Shown piece by piece: positions 12,801 to 24,800 of a stretch of 64,000 nt of DNA. Each line of letters starts with the position of its first letter. Positions within the stretch are counted from its first letter, which is position 1. A program made the position numbers and the translations under genes. Under the pieces are notes generated by a model. It saw only the letters and a program-made list of their open reading frames with translations. It was not told where the DNA came from and did not search any database. The stretch is from Saccharina japonica (taxonomy: Eukaryota > Sar > Phaeophyceae > Laminariales > Laminariaceae): contig MEHQ01000128.1 of NCBI GenBank assembly GCA_008828725.1, positions 977,504 to 1,041,503 of the forward strand, in the 5' to 3' direction.

Positions 12801-15800
12801 TGGAGCTTCCAGCGGCGATTGGAGCGCCTCGAACTTAGGAGCCCGGGACTTCACTGCGTGTAAACTAGACGCGGACGGAAACCTACTGTGGAAATGGCAG
12901 GTAGCTCCATTCCCAAACGAATAACAGTTTATCTTTGTTCACCAACATGCCCAAATATAACCATTGAACATCACGTTTTGTTTATTCGCATCGTGCTATA
13001 CTTTTCCTGTACATAGGTGGACCTCAAGTATTTCGATAAACAAGTGTGTTTCGAACGGAAGGTGTTTCCTCTGAAATATGCCGTCATTTTAGGAGATACA
13101 ATATCACCATCGAAATATAACAGCTGGCTATTGAAATCAGTTTGAGTCTAATCGGTATTGGGCGGGTTCCGCGGTGAAAGGGAATTGCTCTTTTCACCGT
13201 CAAGTTTTTTTTATCAAGATGACCTTTTAGGTCGCTCTGAAACGCCAAACAAAAGCCTTTTAAAAAATAGTTATGAAAACAAAAATCCCCTTCGCTGCGA
13301 TTCGTTTTTTTCGTCGCAATGCCGAACTTCATTTCACACACCATCGCTCCAATCGACCCCGCTTCGCCGATTTAGGGGGGGTAGAGCCAATCAGGAGTGG
13401 GTTCAGACAAAAACACGAGGTGGGAACCGAATTTCAAATTTCTCAGAAATCTCGAAATGGCTCGCGAAAGCCCAGCATTTGTACACCTGTAGGTCCATTG
13501 CAATGCCGAACTAGAGTATTACGATGATATATTCGTGACCCCCGACCCAGCGTTACCCTAGAATGATGTCGGTAGAGCTTGAATCAACATGTAGAACGTA
13601 TGCCTGGGGAGGGGATATTTCGGTCTAATTTTAGGTATATATCCCAAATTATCCCCGCATTTTTACATAATCTTTGAAGGGGCATAAATAACGCAAATGT
13701 ATTTGAATTGTACTTCTGACTTCGGAATCGTGTTCAAGCATACTCCATCCATCACCCCAAAAACCAATCACACGATTCGGAGGTGTTTGAAGTTCCGTCG
13801 GAGGGGCCGTGCAGGCGAACTTACCTCTTTTGTTACCCCTTAATCTTTGATAACTCGTCACCATAATCACCAAAAAAAACAAATGCGTATGTTCGTGATC
13901 CACATGCCCTACCGAATAGGTGTGCACAATTTCAGATGTTAAAACGCATTGCAAACCGCTCTCTGAAAAAGCCGTGAAAAACATTATTCTTTAGCGCGGA
14001 AACCTCTTTGGGCCGGTGGCGTTCGGGAATTCTGGAACCCACATGACGCCTAGGTTATAGCGCATGATGTTATCGTCCGTCTGGCTCCAAACATCAAAAC
14101 TGCCCCCACCACAGAAGGACGCTTATCTCGGGCATAGGTAGGTTGTTGGTGGTACCAGAGATACGATTTGAACGGCTCTCTCGAGGCGGAAAAAATATCA
14201 CGTCACTTGTTTTGTTTTGTAGATGTTACTCAGCTTTATGTTTGCGATAAAAGTAAATTCCTTCCAAGCATAGATGGATTGTAAAGATGCCACACACAAT
14301 TAAACTGCATCAGCAGCCATCTTGTCACGTTTGCGCCTGGATTGGTGTGTTGTCATACATTCAGTATACTGACGGAGATATGGGGCAACAATACAGACCT
14401 CGGAGGCGGTTTGGTTCAAGTTAACGTTGATCATTAGGGTATGGGAGTTTGTTTTCGAGAGCAAGAACCAATACCGCAGAGGAATAAGCACGGGGCTTGG
14501 TTTGCTCATGCTCGTAAAAACGAAATACAGTGAGATAATGCAGAATTTTCCAAACTTGAATGATGTTGGCCAATTTCGGCCGGTCTTGTGTTATTCCTCT
14601 CGTTGATGCAGTGTTGCATAATTACTTGTTGAACTCTCATCATTGACTCGTCTTGTCGTTGAAGTCAACAATATAAAAGTTCCAATGTCAAATTGTCTTT
14701 GTTGAACTCCGTACGATAAAACCCGTGAAGGGAAATACTGTCTCGGATGGACCATAAGTCCCGCAATAGAGTACTTGGCGGACGATATATTCGCTTCGAG
14801 GAGCTGCCTGAAGAGCACCACCCTTATCACTAATGGTTCAAACACATAAATATATTTTTAGAATACTGTGGACAATAAGTATGGCCGAATCCCACTAAAT
14901 TTTGGCTTCTGATAGTCGTTCGTACCGGTTTGGTCGATAATGCTCCCCACAAATTGCTACCTCGCGACAAGGCCGTCCATATTCAAGTTCCTCCGAGTGG
15001 ATCATCAGAATGGAAAAATCTACTTCGGTCGCCCGATGAGCTTCGTTGTAGCTACGGGTCGCGCTCTCCGCTTGGTATTGAACTGAACCGCGGGTGCTCT
15101 TCGTCCATGACAGAGTAGTTCTCCCGTCTACGTCTACAGTTGTCTTTGCCAAACCGTCGCAGCCCCTTAGACGAGAACGCACATTGTTTCGTGCCCCCCT
15201 TTGAATGACAGCACGGAACCGAGTCTGATGAGCACTTCACAGGCGCCGTCGTAGGAGATAACGGCTTGGCGGTCTTGTCTGGGACTACCGGTGGAGATTG
15301 GAGCGGTAAAGGCAAGGGGGTACTGACTTTGCAGCTGTGCAAATTAACCGCGAGGGGGAAGAACTATGGAGGTGGCAGGTAAGGCGGGCTCGCTCAGGAT
15401 TTGTTACACACCTACAACCTCGCAGCATGAGGACTACCTACAAGTTTATTTCTTCACCAGACATATACATTTTGTCGAGTACGCTGGTGTTCCGAACCAG
15501 TACTTCCACAAAAACAGCGTACCCAACTTGTCAGTCGGAACAATGCCTTGCGCGCCAGGTATGTCTTCCCTGAATTTGTGTTGAATATGGGTTAACGTAT
15601 AAGTTTTAGATCCTAATGCCTTCGGTCAATCCCGAGATTTGGGTTTACTACCTAATTTTCCCTTTGGGTAAAGAAGTGTTAGTTAGGCAAAATACGGGTA
15701 ATACATGTTTCCAACAGGCAAACGAATCAAAGGGCAGTACGGGATCGTCTGTACGTTTTCATGGTTCATCCATACGACAAGACGACTCGGTCGTACCAAC

Positions 15801-18800
15801 GAGAAAAACCAGCGCAATAAATGTATGAAATACACGGCATAAAAGCAGTACGTATTACTTTTTGGTGAAGTTTGTACACAACGTAAAATCACAACAGATT
15901 GAAACTCATGTCGTTAGCGATTAATGGCGTCTAAACTACCGAGGTACGCATACGGAACCTGTGTGTGCCAAACATAGGTACTACGACAACAGCAGCAGAT
16001 GGCACACATCGCCTTGCCACACGAACCACAACCATTCACCCGTCAAGAAAGAAACTGTTTGACTTGCAGTGGGGGAACATGTATGACCCAAGCAAATTGA
16101 ACAGTTTTCTTCTCAAGGACCAACTGTATAAAAGGGAATTGGACTGTGTTTGTCCCTTTAATACGCGTTTCCTTCAATAGGCGTGCATACAGGATGCTTT
16201 ATCCAGTGCATGTACAGGGCGTAGCGTGCACATCGCAAAAGTCACGGTAACCAGGGCAACCACTGTAAGTACCTCGTTCCTCTGAGAGCATTCATCATCG
16301 AGAATATCGTATGTCGAATCGTGCGCAAGATTACCTTGGTCTTGAGTGGAGATCACGTTGTTTGAAAAACCAAACATGTCTGTATGCAGCCGAGCAACGA
16401 GTGCACGTGATTGTTTTTCACCCACCATGAACTTACATTGCCGAAATAAACCGTGTGAGACCTATATTTGCACCCCTCGGAGCCTTGTCGCGGAGGGTGT
16501 TCTTAACCTTAGCGATCATTGGAGTCACTGGAGCGAAGGTTTCGGTGAAGCACGCTTTGTGAGATCATCGTAATAAGGCAAATACATAAAAATAAGTCGC
16601 TAAGTAGAGGTCGAAAGAGGAACGATGACCGACAGAACAATAATGTGCCCACCGCGGCAGTGGATGCCAAAGGCGTCGCTCCACGAGTCGTGTTTCCTCT
16701 GGCCGTCGTCATTGCGTCATGTGTTATGCACCGATGTTGGCCGACGGTTCCCGCAATACCTTGGGCGCAATCATGAAGAATATGTCTTTCCGGAGTCGTG
16801 GTGAACTACAGTGTTCCCATGGGTAGTATTACAATGTCCCAAAATCCAAACATCGCTCAAATAGCTGGGTGAATATATATATATACGATTGAGGGGGGGT
16901 CACCTGGGCTTCTGATGCAACATCCACTATCACGACGTTGGCGCTCGCAGCGCGCAAATTGTTCTGCCAAAATTGTTTCTGACTGGCCGGCGTTCAAACG
17001 CGATGAGCTAGCCCATGATGTTGCAATATTTATATTTTTTTGTCCAAGAAATCGTGTCAGACCTACCGATGTGGATCCAGGCATCTGGATCTGGGTGGCC
17101 TGCGTTGCTCTTCTTGTGAATGGTCTCAACAAACGAGGGGGTTAACCCCGCCGCAACTCGCGCATGATTCTGTTAATGCGTTCGATCTGACCACAAACCA
17201 TTATCCCGATTTCAATCTTGGTTCGTAGTACGCGCAAGTTCATGCGTTATGTTTTTGCACTTGATTACATCAACTTCCACATTGGGAGGTGTTTATAAAC
17301 CACTATGGTCGGGGGTGTTTCACATCAGGGGTGCAGCGTGTATCACACTGATATCAAATAATGTACACGATGCGTAACTTCTCCTATGCGTTCCGTTCGT
17401 TGTTTCGACAGAATGGCACAATAGGAGATGATTTCCTCAGGGCGGCAGCGATGGGAGACGAAGGTTCGGTCCTTTTGGTGGGCGATACGTCGGGAAACTG
17501 GACCGGTGTGAATGCAGGCAGTTTCGATTTTGCTGCTATTAAGCTTGATGCTAGCGGCAAAGAACTATGGAGGTGGCAGGTAGGCGTTGTTGCTAATATT
17601 GTGAGATATTAGGTTGGTGATGGTTCCCACGGTATTTATGACTCTCTTGGTTGAACGATCGAGTAGGATGCAGATGAGTTGCCTCCATAGTTGTAGATGA
17701 GACGACGGGGGAAGTGGACATGCCATCGGCGAATAGAAACAAGAGCATTGCGCAAGAACACGATACGAAGTGAAGTTCTCACGGTCGATCCAGGTTCAGT
17801 CCCATAGGTTCGGACCTCTCCATCATCGCCGTGGCTCATATTCTATAGGCACCCAGCCATAATGGTATCCTGATCACGATATCTTGAGTTTGATAGTACT
17901 GATCAAACGAATGTCGAGCTAATCATTCAAACATGAGCTTTGATAGAGCAACACACCGGCCCCGCCAGGTTACCCGATCTAACGCCTGAAGATGCCAATA
18001 CCCGTATTTGTTGCGATGGAGGTGGTCCGGGCACATTCGGTACTGGCGTTAGTGGCCAGCGTCGCCGTCGATCGGACCTCCTTGTTACTTTAGTATGAGC
18101 GGATATGTCATGCAGCTGTTTAGACTATTGCAACGATGTACATTGACGACGACGCGTTCAACAGCGCCCATGATTCCCGTTCCACCAACGCAACGATCAC
18201 AAACTAACAAGCAATGAGTCTTCCCAGATAATTGCCGAGATTGACAATGTCTCTCCGTGTAACAGACGACTGATTTTGTGCTCATCTCTTCGGTTGGCGA
18301 TACTGGTTGTCGGGATGGCGTATTCGCTTTCAATACCACCAGCTTGTGTTGGGCATTTAGTAATGGCGTTCGTGTGCTGTGTACGGCAGTTGTCCTACCT
18401 ACTAGGATGTGTTGGATTGTACTGGTAGAATTGCAAAGCCAGACAAAATGTTGGATAGTCACGTCGACGGAACGCTGGTCTAACACCCCCCTTCTCGGAC
18501 CCACCATAACCGCGAGAGCCCGATATGCAGTCACACCTTCACTCAACACCCCGTTTGCAACACGTACACATATTGGGGCCAACCGTCGGGCGTTTCCAAT
18601 ACAACATTACCCGTTGGCGTTTTTATCAGGGTGGCACCTCCGGGGAAGAGCGTCTGTTCGCCGTTCTGGCCGGAGAGGCCGACTCGTTCTTTCTTTTTGG
18701 GCGTACGGGTGGTGTGTTGGAGGACTTCTCGGTTGGGCGTACGGACCTTGCTGTCATCAAGCTTGATGAAAACGGGACCGAGCTTTGGCGATGGCAGGTG

Positions 18801-21800
18801 ATCGCGGGAAATTATTTTTGACTTTTCTCTACGTATCTATTTCTCCGAGTCACCGGTTCAACAGGAAGAATGATAGCATGAACCCGCTGGCGAGCTTGAC
18901 CGGGTGAAATATTTACGATTTATGTAATGGTTATGCCTGTTTTCTTCGCTCCTACAGAACGGAACGTCCTACAACGACTATGGCCACGCCATTCATTACA
19001 GCGCGTCGACTTCCCAGATACTCTTGGCTGGATCAACGGACGAGGCTCCGACCGGCAACAACAGTGGGGTACAACAGTTTGCTGCCGTTGTGCTCGACAG
19101 TACGACCCTCGCTGGGGTTGCCCCTACACTGTTGCCGACACAAGTCCCGGAGTCAACTGGTTCTCCATCAAGTGCCCCAACGGCTGTCGGTACATTCAAC
19201 AACCCGTCTGATCTAGGTTCGGCACCCACACAACCAACACCCTCGTCGAATACCGCCTCGCCATCACTGCGGTCAACCTCTCCACCCACCTTGGCGGCGG
19301 ACGGAGGAGCCTCTAACCTCACGGTGATGGTGATATTGTTGCCATGTCTGGCGTTCGTATTATTGATTGCGGGAGCAACATGGCTATGCTGCAGAAGATC
19401 CCGCTGTCGTAAAGACGCGGTCGATTCCGAAGATCGGAATAAGGAGCACGTTTTGCATGGTTCCACCGATTCCCAGTGCAGTGCTTCAGCCAGACGTGTT
19501 ATGCAGTCACGACAGAAGGAACATCCGAAAACCGGATATGTACAAGAAACGCCTCCCGTGCAGCCGACGGAAACCTTGACCAAGGCTGCCACCTCGACTT
19601 CGCTCAATACTGTACCCCCTTCGGCAAACATAGATGTCCGAGCCGTGACCATCCGGCGTCTCCAGCACGAAAATCCACGCCTCCAAGCTCTTGAAGAAGA
19701 TGAGAAGGACGATGGCTTCGACGGACAGCCCTTAGTTACTACTCAAGGAGAGGGGCATTCGGAGTGTTCGCCAACTACAGATTTGGACGGAATCTATGCC
19801 ATATTAGAATCAACTGGAGCGGATGCCTCCCCACCAAATGATCACCGCAAGCCGGTTCGTGGTGTTGGCGTTGCCCAAGCGGTGTTAAAGGCAGCACAGC
19901 AGGTGGCAGGGATGTTCCAAGTTCCATTTGTAGCGCAGGTGGCAGGGTTGGTGGTCGTTCTTATGAACATGCGAAGCGACGACTCCGACATCGTTGGGGT
20001 GTCTGACAACATCGTCAAGCGATGCCTTGCGCTAATGGTTCTGCTTCAGCGCGCAGTGGGTGTTCTCAAAGAGGTACGTGGTTCAGCGTCAGGTGTCGTA
20101 GCACGGGTATCGCTTGATGTGTTCCCTTCGCCAACGATGACCACATTTTGAAGCAGAGGGTGCTAAACAAGAGATATGTGTACTGCACGAAATATGGATG
20201 ATACACGGTTGGTCGAGGTACGTCCTCGCATCGCCAGTTTGTCAGGGGTGAATAGTGCTGGAGGTCTGAGTCTCACGACAACAATACCACGATTGAGTGC
20301 CCCCCTAAAGAATTCTAAAGGAGTAGTGTTGTGTCAATAGCATGAACCAATGACAGCGTTAATATCCAAGCAGGGAACCTACAGAATATGAGGACGTCTA
20401 GGGCTTCAAGTACGCTGAGCCCACCCACCAGATTGAAACTTCAGACCAACGATCGTCACTTCCTGGGGAATGCTTGTCGTTATCGAACTCACCAACTTGA
20501 GGGCACTTTATTTGTCCATTCCATTTAATACCCAACTAAGTATTTTCACTGCACCAACGCCTTGACGCCGTAGCGAGACAGATTACAAAAAATCCAATTG
20601 TTGGCCGAACAGCTCGTGGTTCGGTTAAAATGGTTGATATGCCGATATTGTTTAGGTGTTACTACAGTAGTTTTGCTCATTTTGTTTTGCGTTCTGACAT
20701 TGTTCGATTTGCCTAATAATTTCGCACAGCACGATGTTCATAAGCACGTGCCAGTTTCACCGATCGCCTATAAACATTCTCATATAAAACACACCAATTT
20801 AAACCCAAAGCAGAAGCTATTCGACTACACTCGTCCGTTGTAAATCATGTGTTTCACATCTAGAGTATTTTTCTTCGATCTGCTGGATCTTGTTGTGACC
20901 CTCGCTTCGTCTGTTTGTTCAATTGTTGATGTATAACTTCTATTGTATTGCCTCACGCAGGTTGTAGGTGTTGCTACACGTCACGAATGGTCTATGTTTC
21001 TCACAAATTTTTGTGATAGCTGTATTTGTCTTAGAGGGTAGTGCATATTGCACACCATAGGGATGTCACAGTACCACAAGCTTCTCCATGGACGTTGTTC
21101 GATATATTTAAGCCCCATTGGCTTGTGACACATCCGCAAGCGACATTTTTCAACGTCCCTAGTGCGACCATGAGATGATGACGAATATGTATACCCGTGT
21201 TGGTGTAGGTACTCTCGGGGTACATCGGGCTTTGTCAGCCGAGTTCTGCGTAATCGACATCACATTATCAACCTTATCGTTCGCTCTCTACCGGAATCAT
21301 TGCTATTCTCTCGTCCCCCATTATCCATACACTGAAGGCTGGCGATACCAAGGACACAGCACATCGTATCTTGATCGACGACGTGCGCGAGGCGATTGGT
21401 GATTTAGTGGAGGTAATTAAAACGTACCAGAGTAAAGGACGACTCTCCCAGGTGATGATGTCGACGCTGTTGAAGCGGCGTCAGGATGAGGCAGAAGCAG
21501 TCGTCGATGCGGCAATTTGCCGCTTTCATGTGAGAGCAAATACCACCATTTAGGATCATTCATGTCGGCGCCATAAATTCCCAAACTTTCCATTTTGTTT
21601 TTGGCGCGATTCTCTAGATTCACATGTTGTTTATTGTTTTTCCATTTTTTGGAACGCGAAGCCTTCCAAACATTTTCTTTCTCTGGATAATTTCCTGTGT
21701 TTCCATTTTTTTCCAGTCTTTTTGTTTTATTTTTTTGCAAAATTGTTTTGGAAATGATGGGGAAAAAGCTTCTCGATATATATGGCCCTAAAACTACGAA

Positions 21801-24800
21801 AGTCAAAGCAGGCCATAGCTGAATGGTGTATGCCTGCAGTGACAGGTCGACAGCGTGACGCGTTGTTCATGTCGAACAGCCTCGAGACCCATAGCGCTGA
21901 CAAGCGCCGGAAACATTCGCTTGGGCATACCCCTCACGTAGCTTGCCTACACTGGTAACCGGTCTGTTTGAGAACTGATGTCGACGGATACGTCGGTTTA
22001 TTCCCGACCGATTGTGCAGCGTCATGTACTGTATATATGTACTGTATACATATGTTTGTATATGTGTTGATGGTTTAGCATAGAGTGGTGGTACTACAAG
22101 GTGTTCCGCAGGCCACGTGTATTCCCCAACACATTGAATCACAACCAACTTGATAGTTGCACAAAGTATTCGCCAAAACTTATGGAGTACCTTGTCACCT
22201 TGTATCCGCACGTTGATGCAATTCGTCGACGATCCCAGTTTGGCTTTACAGTGCAAATGGCACACGATTCGAACAAGTTCGGGGAGGAGTCAAGCGGTGG
22301 TCCCCTCGACCAGAGGCAAGGAACCGAGGTACGATTGACAAGTGCCTCTGCGTGTAGTCTCACCATAATGAGTGGGGTTTCTTGTACTGGACAATTAATC
22401 ACGAATCAGCGTAAACATGTGTTCGTTGCGGGATTGTATTGGAATATGTTATACGCGGGATATATATATATATATAAATAAGTCGGTGCACAAAAAATAT
22501 GTAACTCAGACGTAAGCATGCAGTACGGCTATTGATCCGTGTAAACCGCGTTGCATTCAGTGAAGAGATGTGTCGACAGCAACCCCCGTTTGTTAATCCT
22601 ATCGAATACGTTATGACGCCACAGAGGGAGGCAGCCGATTCCGCGGCGGCACTGATGTTCGAGGCACGGCGCAAGCGGCGGCAGCGCAAGCTTGATTCGG
22701 TTGAAATCCCCGAGGATGATGTAACACTAACAAACGAGCTGCTCGGGAAGGGGGGGTTTGGCACCGTTTACATGGCGGACTATAACGGCCGGAATGCCGC
22801 TGCTAAGGTGAGTGGTTGGCATGTCTCGAAGACTGCAACAAACCATATATATATACATATAAAATGTCAAACGCTCATCGTGCGAGTGGAAGTCAAAGTT
22901 TCTTTACGGTTAGCAACCGTTACACTCGTCGCCCTCATACACTTTCGATACGCCAGAGTGCAGACATCTCCGCAAGTCTCAGATCGCCTGTGTAGTATCG
23001 TTGACCCTTTAACCACATAGTGGGTATATGCGCTACTGCTGCGGTACAAAGGCGTCCTGAAGATCTCATCCCCAAACTGCGTGCTCCTACGTTCGATGCT
23101 GGCCCGTGTGTTAGGTGGTGCACGTCGAGCACGATCTCGGTAGGCCCAGAAACTTACCGGGACAGGTGCACTCCCACATAAAGCGGTTGGAACCGAACGA
23201 CAACCATGCACACCGCCGCCGTAATGCATTTTGGAGGGAGTTGCAGGCCATGATCCGTCTGAGGAGTCCCCACACCGTGAACGTCTACGGTGCGATTACA
23301 TCAAACAAGGATCGCTATATCCTCGTCATGGAGCTACTCACTGGTGGCGACTTGCGCTCGGTGTTGAAGGACTCGATGGAGCCGCTGGCCGAAGATCGCG
23401 CTCGTCGCATCATCAGGGACATATGTGCAGGAATGGCCTTTTTGCATCGTAAGGAGACAGTTCATGGGGACTTGAAGTCGGCAAACGTCCTGTTCGATGG
23501 AGAGAACAGAGCGAAGGTGACACCCAACAATCCAATATGATACCATATTTTTGCTAGTGGCACTACGATGTCTTCGCGCACACCAGTGAATAGTGGTCTC
23601 CGAGACCATATAAAACCATCGCCAATGTGAACGTTTCAGGACCCCTGGCTCATATAGCCTCCGGGCACTCTAGTGTGTCCAGTATCGTCTCCTTACGTAG
23701 GTTTGAATGCGGTGAATTAAGGGTTGAGACGACCGTTTTGCTTTCAACAGAGCACACAGAGCGGAATAACTTCGAGGAACCATATGGAGAAGTTTGCCAA
23801 AACCTAATTGGGGAAACGCAACATTCGACCCCTTCTTCAAAGCACTGGTTGATCTGCTATGTAACGACAAGCCATACATGAAAAAATAAATACGTGCAAA
23901 ACGAAAACACGTGCGTGTACCCAAACAATGACGACAGGAATGGCCTCCCCCGCATTCAATTATTCAGCGGGAATGTTTGACAAATCGTTGAGATGCGCAA
24001 AACTTGCCCAGATGCCCTTTCTCGCTAACACTTTGGTCACTACATTAATTGTTATTCGTCGGACACTTCCACCCTTAGGAATAGTCGAATCCATCGTAGC
24101 AGCGCTTCAACTTTCTTAAACAAAGGCTTTGCGGGTACTGAATCGAGGCTTTGCGGGGATGTAGTCGCAAGAACATACCCGTTACAATATGGATATATTA
24201 CCGCGTTTAGTGATTATTGAGCGACCACCTCGAAGCCGAGTAAACTGGGAAGTGTTTACTGGCCGCCTAGACTGAAGATTTTTTACGACATTGATCGTTC
24301 GTAGCTTGTCACGGGCTCATCGCACGGTAGGGGCGCAGCAGACTTTACTGAGCTACTCCCATGAGGCACTCAATATCTCACTCGAAACATGACTTCGGAA
24401 ACATTCGATTGCGCAACCCGACCAAAACGTTCAATGAGTCCCAAAACAAACATACCAATAAAATATATGAATAGTATCCGGTGGTTACTCACTTGAGGAG
24501 CTCAACTGATCAGCAATAATGGAGCAAAAACGTACCCTTACCGTGGGATTGCTCCACGGTTCTTGTGGAAAACGTAGCGTCTACTGTAGTCTTATTGAAA
24601 CGGACGCTTGTTTTTTGCGAGAAATAGATTGCGGACTTTGGGACCTCCAAGTGGCCGGAGCTCGCGGACACAACGGGCCTGTTCACCTGCACTAACCAAG
24701 GAAGTCAAACCACAGATATGAGTTTCGCATGGGCTGCTCCAGAGGTGAATACACGAGGTACCTGGAAAGCTAAAACTCAAAACAGAAACGTGTTTATACA

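Noticed and set aside
18996..19652. 218-codon minus-strand frame
   Set aside because: It is the antisense shadow of exon 7 of the receptor kinase.
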